Numbered from the stretch's first letter, positions 10,171 through 20,009 are shown. The stretch is DNA of 45,233 nucleotides from Nemertoderma westbladi (GCA_032718475.1 JAUCBJ010006309.1:1-45233), one strand, 5' to 3'. Notes: generated by a model from the letters alone, not told the origin. A program made the numbers and translations.

Positions 10171-10601
10171 GTTAGTATTCCTCCATATCGTATTGTTTTA
10201 TGTTAGACAAAACTGCTTCTATCTGGTCAGCTCCACTTATATTTGAGATAAATATCTTTCTAACCATAGCTGTATAATCAGTAATAATCAGATTGAGGGA
10301 TGTTGTACCAAAATCCTGACATCAACATCTAATGTGTTACTATGCAAACTGTTTTAGTTTCTAGTCGGCATCTTTCTGGTAGAGGGATTACGGTTTGCAC
10401 CACCTGAGTGTAGATCGATGCCCGGTCTTCTTCAACCGTTGCGTTGCCTGAAATCTGCAAAATTGACTTAAAACTGGACACTAGTTGATTTTTACACAAT
10501 ATAGCTCAGGATTAATTTACCCTTAGACAAACTAATGACAAGTTATGCTAAGATTTTTGTTATATTTTTAAATTTTAAGTAGAAACTTTTATTCATTATA
10601 G

Positions 10602-10646
10602 ATACTACCATGGATAATTCTGTACCGACTACAAATACCCATGCGG
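10602..10646 (+). CDS. Candidate mini-exon, type 1 (unit B, second, variant)
   Basis: The most divergent type 1 copy. GTA CCG ACT ACA replaces GTA GCG ACT ACC, that is Ala-to-Pro plus a synonymous Thr change. Frame, length and the AG/GTTAGT borders are kept. Confidence 0.5.
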
Positions 10647-10793
10647 GTTAGTTTTATTCCAACTCGTATTGTTTTATGTTATATAACAAAATGAATGTAC
10701 AACCAAAATGACGATTAGTGGGTTTCTTGTTAAAATAAATCGCCACTCTGGAGTTTGTACTTTTCGGGCAATGTGGTGATGTATGAACTTTTC

Positions 10794-10989
10794 TATAAGG
10801 GTTTACTGCAACGCTGAATCGAATAGAGCCACTTTCAGAGACACAAAACGTTGTGGTATGCGAGTTTTCATCAATAATTTAACAAAAATTTTCAATTTTG
10901 GGTTCCGGTATGTCAATAGAGGCACCCTATTTATTGTTTAATGTTTTGAGTGTTTCCTATTCGATTCAACATCTCAGTAAACCCTTATA
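10794..10989. mobile_element. 196-bp MITE, copy 2
   Basis: Same length and termini as 9049-9244 and at the equivalent place after the second type 1 exon of unit B. The MITE therefore entered before the module was duplicated. A few substitutions are seen inside (AACAAAAATT for AACAATAATT). Confidence 0.6.
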
Positions 10990-11028
10990 AAAATTATCAA
11001 ATAAGCAAATATTAAGTCTACCAAATAT

Positions 11029-11064
11029 ATATATATATATATATCTGCCATATATATATCTATT
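11029..11064. repeat. AT microsatellite
   Basis: A (TA)n run followed by a shorter TATATATATC repeat, just downstream of MITE copy 2. Confidence 0.8.
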
Positions 11065-11210
11065 CCATGTATTCCATCTCGTATTGTTTTATGTTATGCA
11101 ACAAATGTTGAACCAAAATGCAGATTATTGTGATTCTTGTTAAAAAAAATCACCAATCTAGAGTTTGTACTTTTCGCGCAAGGTGGTGATGTGTGAACAT
11201 TTTTATGGAA

Positions 11211-11527
11211 CTAGGACAATTGTCCCCCGGACAATTTCCCCCCGAACCATACCCCACGGACCATTGCCCCCGGACGATTGCCGCCGGACCATTGCCCCCG
11301 GACAATTGCCTCCCAAGGACAATTGGCCCCCGGACCATTGCCCCACCGGACAATTGCCTCCCGATGACAATTGCCCCCGGACAATTGCCTCCTGGACAAT
11401 TGCCCCCCTGATAATTGCCCCCGGACATTTTACCCCCAGACAATTGCCCTCCGGACAATTTCACCCCTGACAATTGCCCCTCCGGACAATGGCCCCCGGA
11501 TATTTGCTCCCCGGTCAATTATCCCCG
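11211..11527 (+). repeat. CAATTG minisatellite array (left arm, B/C)
   Basis: About 20 units of the 15-17 bp repeat, six or so more than the paralogous array at 4330-4556. It is paired with an inverted array at 12066-12138 across about 540 bp of AT-rich DNA without the LINE insertion. A 57-bp stretch from about 11346 is repeated exactly at 19154-19211. Confidence 0.7.
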
Positions 11528-12065
11528 ATATTTTATTTAATGAATATATTTTTAATTATTAATTTTTTTTAAAATAATTATAAATATTTATTAATTTAAT
11601 TATTTTAACTATTAATTTTTAATTCTTTGAATGTTTCCCTATGGTTTTATGGAATTCAAGAAATAATATTAACCTTGATAAACACTTCTAAACTTTAATT
11701 TTTTTGATTTTCTCGAAAAATCAAAAGATTTTTTCTCTAACAATTTAATTTAATCACCATTTCTAAACTTTTAATTTTATGTGTTTTTCAAAGTATGCAC
11801 GATTTAAATTTGATTGTCTTTATGCTAGCTATAGTTTTTTATGACATAATTTATTTTTATTGTAATTAATTAATTCAATTGGAAAATATCGAAATTATTG
11901 AGCACATAAATAAGCAAACATTGATGTTTTATTAAATATAAATCGGACTTAGCTATATAAAATTATTGTTTAATGTTGTAAGGAAGATTAAATTGCTGTG
12001 ATGAACGACCTTATTTATTTTGCAATTTTCCTTGGGGCCAATTTTTTGTTTGGCGGCTAAGTATA

Positions 12066-12138
12066 ATTGCGGGGAAATTGTCCGAGGGGAAATATTCCTG
12101 GGAGCAATTGTCCTGCGGCAGGCAATTGTCCGGGTTGC
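12066..12138 (-). repeat. CAATTG minisatellite array (right arm, B/C)
   Basis: Inverted units matching 6814-6896 but one GGGGGCAATTGTCC unit shorter, so unit number changed after the segmental duplication. Confidence 0.6.
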
Positions 12139-12354
12139 CTATCTTCATCACGTCGTCCAGTGCACTGCAACATTTCGGAAACGTCAATCCTCCATGCAAA
12201 TGCTGGGACGGATCCAAAGCCCATTGGATAAACTTGAGAATAACTCTAACCCCCAGCACCCCGAGCACACGCATCCCTTGTTGGGTGCTATACTAACATT
12301 TTTGTTATATATATATTTTTTTAATATTAATACATATTATTTTATTCACTATAG

Positions 12355-12399
12355 ATACTACCACGGATAATTCTGTATCAGCTACCACTACCCAAGCGG
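12355..12399 (+). CDS. Candidate mini-exon, type 3 (unit C)
   Basis: Identical to 381-425 and 7115-7159, including the borders. All three type 3 copies have no substitutions, so they cannot by themselves show selection. Confidence 0.5.
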
Positions 12400-13642
12400 G
12401 TTAGTATACCATCTGTTATTGTTTTATGTTATACAATAAGAAACAAAATGTCGATTAGTGGGCAAATCTCCACTCTATAGAGTTTGCACTATTCGCGCAA
12501 TGTGGTGATGTATGGACATAACCTACTATAGATACGACCCGCCAAGCTGCTTTAGTGGGTCAGTTATTTCTCTTAGATAAAACCCCTGAAACAATACGTC
12601 TAGTGCGTCGAAAGTACTTGTCCCTAACTAAAATTATGTCCTCTTTCAGATGAGACAAATAAAAATTGAATAGCTCCAGTAGTTTTCGAGATATGAGGAG
12701 TACATGGCACCCATACCATATCAGCACTTTTCGGAATTGATAAAATTACTCAAAATACATCACCCTTCAAGACGTTGGTATTGCCATTAACCCTTTCGGT
12801 ACGGATTCTACATTAATGTTTAGCCCCCAGGACATGAATAAATTTGAGCAAAACCAAATTTTTTAATTTGTTAAATAATAATGTCGTAATAAGTATAACT
12901 ACATACTTTACATTTTCATCCCTATGGGTTTTCCTGGTCGCTGATTTCATTTCTGATGTCAGTTTTTACGACTGACCAACTCTAAGATGGCTGTGTCTGT
13001 ATGTATGTCTGTTTGTCTGTCAGTATGTAATAAAAAAATTCGCCAGGGGGGTTTTCCAGGTCTCTGATTTCATTTCTGATGTCAGTTTTTAGGACTGACC
13101 AACTCTAGGCTATCTTTGTCTGTATGTATGTCTGTTTGTCTGTCTGTCAAAAAATAATGAAGCATATTTTGTAATAAAGCATTCGCCATGGGGGTTTTCC
13201 AGGTCGCTGATTTCATTTCTGATGGCAGTATCTACAACTGACCAACACTAGGATGTATGTGTCTGTGTCTGTATGTGAAAACTGACAACAGAAATGAAAT
13301 CAACGCCGCACAGGAAAACCTCTTGTGAAAGTGCTTTATATATCACATTGTTTATTCCAATCTTGAACAGACAAACCGACAGACAAACGACAGAGAAACG
13401 ACAAACCGAGAGACAAATATATGTACATACAGTCACGCAGTCACGTGAGTCGAGCAGGCGTGAAAACTGGCATCAGAAATGAAATCAACGAAAAGGAAAA
13501 CCTCTGTTGAAAGTAGTGCTATCAACATCAGAGGACATACGTCAGAAATTACCTTTCGACTAGTTGCGTGTTATACTAACATTTTTGTTATTGTATATTT
13601 TTAAATGTTTAATAGTAATACTTATTATTTTATTCATTATAG

Positions 13643-13699
13643 TTACTACGTCTACCATGGATAATTCTGTATCGGATACCACTACCCATACCCAATCGG
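13643..13699 (+). CDS. Candidate mini-exon, type 2 (unit C, first)
   Basis: Identical to the copy at 8399-8455 (the ACG TCT form). Borders are intact. Confidence 0.5.
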
Positions 13700-14100
13700 G
13701 TTAGTATTCCATCTCGTATTGTTTTATGTTATACAAAACTGCTCCTATCTGGTCAGCTCCACTTATACTTGAGATACATATCGTTCTAACCTTAGCTGTA
13801 TAATCAGTAATAATCAGCTTGAGGGATGTTTGCTGACATCAGAATGATGTATTGTGTTACTATGCAAACTGTCAGATTCTAGTCGGCATCGTTCTGGTAG
13901 AGGGATAACAGTTTGCACCAACTGTGAGTGTAGATCGATGGCCGGTCTTGCATTGCTTGAAATCTGCAAAAATGACTTAAAACTGGACACCAGTTGATTT
14001 TTACACAATATAGCTCAGGATTAATTTACCTTTAGACAAACTTATGCTAAGATTTTTGTTATATTTTTAAATTTTAAGTAGAAACTTTTATTCATTATAG

Positions 14101-14145
14101 ATACTACCATGGATAATTCTGTAGCGACTACCAATACCCATGCGG
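14101..14145 (+). CDS. Candidate mini-exon, type 1 (unit C)
   Basis: Identical to 2201-2245. It is followed at 14293 by the third copy of the 196-bp MITE. Confidence 0.5.
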
Positions 14146-14292
14146 GTTAGTTTTATTCCAACTCGTATTGTTTTATGTTATATAACAAAATGAATGTACA
14201 ACCAAAATTACGATTAGTGGGATTCTTGTTAAAATAAATCGCCACTCTAGAGTTTGTACTTTTCGGGCAATGTGGTGATGTATGAACTTTTC

Positions 14293-14488
14293 TATAAGGG
14301 TTTACTTCAACGCTGAATCGAATAGAGCCACTTTCAGAGCCACAAAACGTTGTGGTATGCGAGTTTTCATCAATAATTTAACAATAATTTTCAATTTTGG
14401 TTTTCGGTATGTCAATAGAGGCACCCTATTTATTGTTTAATGTTTTGAGTGTTTCCTATTCGATTCAACATCTCAGTAAACCCTTATA
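14293..14488. mobile_element. 196-bp MITE, copy 3
   Basis: Unit C ortholog of copy 1, with the same ends and length. A decayed right half of the same element is recognisable at about 18185-18245 (ATTCGATTCAACATC, AAACCTTTATA). Confidence 0.6.
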
Positions 14489-15348
14489 AAAATGACCAAA
14501 TACGAAAATATTAAATTTTAACTTGATTTTTACAATTTACAAATTTAGTGTGCCACGCCCACTTTTCTAGCACCAAAAATGCCACATCATCGGTCAATTT
14601 AAATGTGTTAAATTTTCTGTCATTCTATTAAGCCTGCCAGAAAACTCCCTCAAACAATGTTAAAATAAAATATTATACATTTTACTGCGAAATATAAAAT
14701 GAAAATATTTATGTGCCGCAATAATATGGTGCCCCAAAAATATCACAGCAGAACATGTTCATGTTTTGGTACCGGTAGTACTCCCTGATTCTCTTAAAAC
14801 CCGCATAAAACCATTAAACGAAATTGCTAAAATTAAACATTTTGCAATTTGCTTCTCGCAAATTGACACCATGTGCTTTTCATGAAAATCGATATATATG
14901 GTTTGTGAAATTTTTAGGTTTTTGGGTTTTATAATTTTCCATGATAGATTTTCCAGATAAATCGCAAATTTTGTAAAATTTTACCTTTTCTTTAAGAAAT
15001 TAGATTGGGTGGACCGTTGTCTGTTGACTGTTGTCTGTCTGTTGACTGTTCTAAGCTAATGAGAGTTGTCAATATCCCTGGAATGCAATTGGCCAAGAAC
15101 TGTTCATGTAATTAATTGACTTGACCCTTCATGATGGCATGGTACATATAAAACACACTTCGGTTCAGCAGAGATTTGACATTATCATTCGAAATATCAG
15201 GAAACCGAGAATGATAATGGCAAAATATTGCAGGTTCCAATGTATGGCAATTAAATAATCTTTCGACTACTTGTGTGTTATACTAACATTTTTGTTATGT
15301 ATATTTTTAAATGTTTAATAGTAATACTTATTATTTTATTCATTATAG

Positions 15349-15405
15349 TTACTACATCTACCATGGATAATTCTGTATCGGATACCACTACCCATACCCA
15401 ATCGG
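15349..15405 (+). CDS. Candidate mini-exon, type 2 (unit C, second)
   Basis: Carries ACA TCT like the unit A copy and has an intact GTTAGT donor. It is the last complete mini-exon in the window; homology to the array breaks off about 75 bp further on. Confidence 0.5.
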
Positions 15406-15480
15406 GTTAGTATTCCATCTCGTATTGATTTATGTTTTACAAAACTGCTCCTATCTGGTCAGCTCCACTTATACTTGATA

Positions 15481-16077
15481 TGAATCAATTCAATAATAAG
15501 ATGACCCAGAAATAATCCATTCCAATGAAGTAAACAAACTCCATTCTGTAATGGTATTTCGAAGTACCTCTATATGTCTATTTAAACTCGTTTCCAACAT
15601 CTGTTTACATTGGTACTATCAAACCCAGCTAAGTTAATATTTATTTCGTTTCTATTACGGCCGTAAAGATGTAACTAATGTAGGTATTAAGGTAAACGTC
15701 AGTTGAAACTCAGTTTAAAGTTTACCATATATAATATCAAATTGAAACTCACTCCACAAAGCACCTAGAATACACATCTGGGGCTACCAAAATTTAAATT
15801 AATATATGATAAAAATGCCCAAATTAAGAGACATTTATGAAGATATTTACAAAAAGTTGGTTGATTCGAAACCAACTGGTTTGATGGTGAACTATATATG
15901 ATTTGATATGATTGATTTGATATATATGACTATATTGATGATTTGGTGTTACACTAAGATTGTGTTCTCAACCATTGATTTTTTTGTACAATTACCTATG
16001 GGCATCAAATCTGCTTATAAACCCCTTTCAATTTGCATTGCAGTAATTTCTTTGGTTAGCGGTTTGGCCGCTGGGGC
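15481..16077. other. Unique AT-rich DNA, nothing recognised
   Basis: Begins where homology to unit B stops and ends at the TTAA of the first piggyBac-like element. It contains only short TATATATGA repeats (about 15890-15930). No open frame or repeat family is recognised. The last 20 bp (GGTTTGGCCGCTGGGGC) match the left side of the empty site at 19389-19405. Confidence 0.5.
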
Positions 16078-17635
16078 TTAACCCTATTAGAACCGGGCTT
16101 TAAAATGCTGTACAAATACCGGGAGGGGGTCATATTGACCCCCCCCCTCTAAAATCTACAAATATTTACGAAAACGTCTGATTTTTTGTTTGTATGTAGG
16201 TATCACTTGTCTGGATCCGACCGAAAAAAAAAATTTTCGAAAAAATGTACTGGGGTGGTTATATTGCAGCACCAAAATTACAAGTAGTGCACAATTTTCA
16301 CAAAATTTGAAAGTTACATTTTCGGCTAATTATTTTTCAATACAGGTTTTCTGGGGTGCAAAAAACATTGGAAAATATTTAAAAATGATATGATTACTAT
16401 AAATGGCCGTTTAGTCCTCTCTGCGTAGGAAAAAAATGAAAAAAACAAGTAACCAGCACTTTTCAGGTAGAACACAAAATTTTTAATTCACTTATACGAT
16501 GCTATAAATTCACATTTTCAGGTTTTCGATTGCGCTGATTCTAATGGAATACATTTCTAATATGCCAGATCATTGATACTTGTATTTTTCGGCGTAATTG
16601 GGCAAATTTTGGTGCTAGCACCAAATTTCGTACCCATCACCAAAAAGTACAAGTTTGCGATGTCCAGTGCTGTTTTTATGGATTCCATCGGATTCAGGAC
16701 CCTCATAAACCCGTATAACGCAAGAAACAAGGTGATACTATCTACTGATAAATTTGCATATTTTCCAAAATTTGGTGCTGGCACAACAATTTTCACCCAC
16801 TGGCGAAAAATACCAGTTTGAGAACTCTTATGAAATTTTTACTGATTCCATTGAATTCAGAACCATCACAAACCCGTATAACGCAAGAAACAAGGTGACA
16901 CAATCAATTGATATATTTGATGGTTTTCAAAATTTGGTGCTAGCACCACATTTTGCACCCACATCCGAAAAATACAAGTTTGAGATGTCTAGTTCGATAA
17001 TTATTTATTCCATTGAATTCAGAACAGCCATAAACCTCTAAAACGCAAGAAATAAATTGTCACAAGCAATTTTATCTATCGAATGAATTTTCAAAATTTC
17101 GTGCTAGCGCCAAAATTTGCACACAGCATCGAAAAATACAAGTTTGATACGCTTGGTGCAACTCGTATATATTTCATCGAATCCAGAACCCCAAAAACCC
17201 CAATTGCGTAAAAAACAAGTTTCAAACAATCAATTTACAAAATTGACATAATTCAAAATTTGGTGATGGCACCAAAATGTGGCACCCACCGAAAAAAACA
17301 AGTTTGAAATTTCTAAATCAATTTATATGAATTCCATCAAATTTCTAACACCAAAAAACCGGTGTAAATCAAAAATAGAGATGTTACAATTCATATTTAA
17401 TGAAATGTAATTTTCAAAAAACGTCTCAAAAAAAGTGCCAAAAGTAGGGTTAAAAAATGGTGCTATAACTCGAAAAGTACCCAATATTTTTGAAAACGGT
17501 TTTCACTACTAGGAAGACAATAGATTTTTAGGAAAAGTCATAAAATTTCAGATTCCCAACTGCGTTTGTTTCAGAATTATAATAAAAAAACCACGGGGGG
17601 GTCATATTGACCCCCCCCGGGTTTAATAGGGTTAA
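16078..17635. mobile_element. piggyBac-like non-autonomous element, family 1, copy 1 (1558 bp)
   Basis: Bounded by TTAA at both ends. The termini are TTAACCCTATTAGAACCGGG and, inverted, TTAACCCTATTAAACCCGGG. Near each end is a palindrome GGGGGTCATATTGACCCCC (16125-16143 and within 17595-17618). The interior has five tandem copies of a repeat of about 163 bp (anchor TTTGGTGCT at 16608, 16771, 16933, 17097, 17259). No transposase is present. An empty version of the insertion site exists at 19406-19409. TTAA duplication plus CCCTATTA ends fit the piggyBac superfamily; other TTAA-using superfamilies are not excluded. Confidence 0.75.
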
Positions 17636-17767
17636 TGTTTGTTACTTTGACCTGGGTAGGTAAGGTAACAAACATGGGGTAATAATTATTGCCGTTATAC
17701 GGCTAATAGCGAATAAGGCGCTATATTGATTTTGGGTTTCCGAAGTGCATTTAGGGAGTAATTAAAA
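17636..17767. repeat. Non-coding repeat block R, copy 1
   Basis: Matches 19410 to about 19530 (TGTTTGTTACT, AATAATTATTGCCGTTAT, TTTTGGGTTTCCGAAGTGCAT). It is the right-hand flank of piggyBac-like copy 1. The match continues uninterrupted across the element's empty site at 19406. Confidence 0.6.
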
Positions 17768-17810
17768 TGTTTAATAGTAATACTTATTATTTTATTAATT
17801 ATAGTTACTT
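17768..17810 (+). pseudogene. Orphan intron end of a type 2 mini-exon module
   Basis: TGTTTAATAGTAATACTTA and TTATTTTATTAATTATAG match the sequence just before type 2 exons, followed by TTACTTT, the first bases of the exon. The rest of the exon is replaced by a LINE fragment on the opposite strand. It is a broken array member. Confidence 0.55.
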
Positions 17811-18107
17811 TAATTTCTCATCGAGATTTAGTATGTAATACTGGATTTCAACTGGGGATGTCTCACAAAGACTAAATGAATTCGGTTTTTTAAGCTGGAT
17901 GTGGCGTGTGGGATTTTGCTTTGTGGAATGAATTTTTGAAGCTAGGCTGGGGCCAATACTAGTGACGAAGTCACTAAAAGCGTTAGCTATGTCAGCGGGA
18001 TTGGTAAAAGTAGTAGCAGCAAGACCGTTTATAGGAGGTGATATAATTTTTTTATAACATGTCAGTCCATAACAGTAGGCAAGTAGGCATGTGACTACTA
18101 GTACCAC
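17805..18107 (-). pseudogene. LINE fragment: linker before reverse transcriptase (CR1/L2-like)
   Basis: The minus-strand frame reads INGLAATTFTNPADIANAFSDF followed by VTSIGPSLASKI and SFSLCETSPVEI. This matches the conserved segment between endonuclease and RT in CR1/L2/jockey-type LINE proteins (the usual pattern is a DIANxFNxFFxxIGPxLAxKI-like motif). Only about 85 residues remain; neither endonuclease nor RT catalytic blocks are present. The family call rests on this one motif. The first residues (VLVVTCLLAYCYGLTC) are probably outside the homologous part. Confidence 0.55.
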
Positions 18108-18785
18108 AGTAATCTGAGATCCAGGAATCTATATCATGTACCACACCACACACTTGGTTCTCCCAATAGTGGCAGGCCTATTTATTGTTCCATGGTTTGA
18201 GCGTCTCCCATTCGATTCAACATCCCAGCAAACCTTTATAAAAATGTTCATATGAGCAAATAAATATTAAGTTTTAACTTAAACTTTGCAATTTCAAAAT
18301 TTAATGTGCCACGCCAACTTTTCTGGCACAATAAATTGTACATCCCGGCCTAAGGGAACAAAGTGATTTGAAAAGTTAAATATTAGTATATTAATTAATT
18401 AATAGAATTGTTCTGAAGATTGAAGATTTACAACCCGTGTGCTTGCACGCCAACTAGTGATTATGATATTGTGTAATCTCTTTGATTTTGTTTTTCTGTG
18501 GTTTGTTATTTTGGACTTGATACTAACTAACCCCCTGTTAACAACCTGATTGTTTAGTTGTATTTTTAGTAAAATGTAATGCTAAAAATTATTTATGAAA
18601 ATAATGTGACAATGACCCAAAATATCAAAATTTTAGCGTGTCCAAAGCGGGTGTTGACTTAATGTTCCTGCATGTAACTCAAGTGACAATGGCGGTTATA
18701 TATTTTGTTGTGCATAGAATTAATTTTGAAATTGATACTCGAGCAGTTAGCTAGGTGTGAAATCTGTACATCACATTGGCAATAC
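18108..18785. other. Mostly unrecognised DNA with a decayed array segment
   Basis: Bases 18180-18330 match unit B around 9200-9340 (TATTCGATTCAACATC-like, TTTTAACTT, GTGCCACGCC.ACTTTTCT), so this is a degenerate continuation of the tandem block. From 18330 to 18785 nothing is recognised. Confidence 0.45.
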
Positions 18786-19019
18786 CTAATAGTTAATTAA
18801 AATATCTATAGAAGTCCTGAATTTCCCAGAAACAAAGTCGCCAGCACATTGATTGGTATCTTCCTGGGTCGCCCTGCATTCTGTCATCGCCTCCACTGGC
18901 GGGGACTCGTCAATGTCTTTGATGATGGAAGGTTTCCGGCTTCCCACCCTGGATCGCATTACATTCGTTCCAATCTGGCTCCCCATCATGGAGCGCGATG
19001 ATGTCAGTATTCTTTTCAT
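18786..19019 (-). CDS. Possible exon or processed fragment, unrecognised product
   Basis: A 77-codon minus-strand frame lies in a stretch clearly richer in G+C than its surroundings. The peptide includes KRILTSSRSMMGSQIG, RVGSRKPSIIKDIDESPP and VEAMTECRATQEDTNQC: basic and Ser-rich first, acidic later. An in-frame TAA lies about 27 bases upstream of the ATG. No clean acceptor or donor pair defines an exon. It could be an exon of a minus-strand gene, a processed pseudogene piece, or chance. No family is recognised. Confidence 0.25.
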   Translation of the reverse strand: MKRILTSSRSMMGSQIGTNVMRSRVGSRKPSIIKDIDESPPVEAMTECRATQEDTNQCAGDFVSGKFRTSIDILINY

Positions 19020-19097
19020 CGCCTTCTTGTTGAATAGAAGTTGTTACTGTCAGGGTACTTAACAATAATGGTTGAGTGTTGCTTTGGCTGGTTACTG

Positions 19098-19122
19098 AGG
19101 GGGGGGGGGGGGGGGGGGGGGG
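19098..19122 (+). repeat. Poly-G tract
   Basis: An uninterrupted G run of about two dozen bases, close to a CAATTG repeat fragment. It could form quadruplex structures and is a likely site of assembly length error. Confidence 0.8.
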
Positions 19123-19153
19123 TGGTAATACTGAGAGATTTAGTATTACTGCT

Positions 19154-19211
19154 GCGGACAATTGCCTCCCGATGACAATTGCCCCCGGACAATTGCCTCC
19201 TGGACAATTGC
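19154..19211 (+). repeat. Fragment of the CAATTG minisatellite
   Basis: Four units (GGACAATTGCCTCC, GATGACAATTGCCCCC, GGACAATTGCCTCC, TGGACAATTGCC) in exactly the order and sequence found from about 11346 in the unit B array. Unrelated DNA lies on both sides. This is a recent copy of part of that array. Confidence 0.75.
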
Positions 19212-19409
19212 CTATTGGAGGGAACGCCCTAAATCAGATGAGTCATCCAATAATTTAATGAAATAACTGGGGATGACATAGGGCCTCTCCATCTCATTGT
19301 ATGTACACTGGTCAAGCAATATATTATATGTACAATACATTTAATGTATGTTTATATGGTAGATTACAAAACCACGTTGCATCAATTTGGTTTGGACACT
19401 GGGGCTTAA

Positions 19410-20005
19410 TGTTTGTTACTCTGACCTTACTAGGTAACAAACATGGGAATAATTATTGCCGTTATCCGGCTAATGGTTAATAAGGAGCTATATTGATTTT
19501 GGGTTTCCGAAGTGCATAGAGGGATTAATCTCGTAACAGTGATTTAATAATGTTCTATGATAGATTTCACAGATAAACCACGTAAAATTGCACCCCATGT
19601 TTACGAAAATATATTGGGTGGGACTAATAGCCTTCCACCCAAGCTCTGCAAATAGGCTTCATGGATGAGATGGCGATGATTGGCTGAAATGCATACCAAT
19701 GAATCATGAAGCTGTTGTAAGCCAAATCAATGGCAGTCTACCATTATTCCTGGAATGCGGTTTGCCAACTCTTCATGGAATTGGCCCCTCCTTATGGCTT
19801 GGCACTTATCGAACACAAACTTCTGTTCAGCAGAGATTTGACATTATCATTCGGGATATAAGGAAACCGAGATTGATAATGAAAAAATATTGCAGGTTCC
19901 AATGTATGGATGGCAATTAAATAACCTTTCGACTACTTGTGTGTTATACTAACATTTTTGTTATTGTATTATTTTTAAATGCTTAATATTAAATTGCCTA
20001 GCCAA
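19410..20005. repeat. Degenerate continuation of the tandem block
   Basis: Contains block R copy 2 (19410-19530), then sequence matching unit B 9700-10090. That includes the QQRFDIIIR segment (19826-19920) and the TATACTAACATTTTTG intron end (19944-19960), which is cut off before the exon by the next LINE fragment. Confidence 0.6.
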
Positions 20006-20009
20006 ATCC

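Larger units (their letters stand above)
6427..11678. repeat. Tandem segmental duplication, unit B (about 5.25 kb)
   Basis: The unit starts at TAAACACTTCTAAAC (6427) and the same sequence recurs at 11679, so the period is about 5.25 kb. It contains one type 3, two type 2 and two type 1 mini-exons, two copies of the 196-bp MITE, an AT microsatellite at 11029-11064, and the longest CAATTG repeat array (11211-11527). The high identity to A and C suggests recent duplication. Confidence 0.85.
11679..15480. repeat. Tandem segmental duplication, unit C (3' truncated)
   Basis: The alignment with unit B runs from 11679 to about 15480 (TCCACTTATACTTGATA) and then stops abruptly in unrelated AT-rich DNA. 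It holds mini-exons at 12355, 13643, 14101 and 15349 and a MITE copy at 14293-14488. Compared with B it has a shorter right-hand CAATTG array and lacks the second type 1 exon. Confidence 0.85.

Noticed and set aside
11150-11562. Gly/Gln- and Pro-rich frames over the CAATTG array
   Set aside because: Purely the translation of a 15-17 bp minisatellite in all six frames.
16190-17041. Short frames inside the piggyBac-like elements
   Set aside because: Not conserved between the copies, no transposase motif, and they are readings of the 163-bp repeat.
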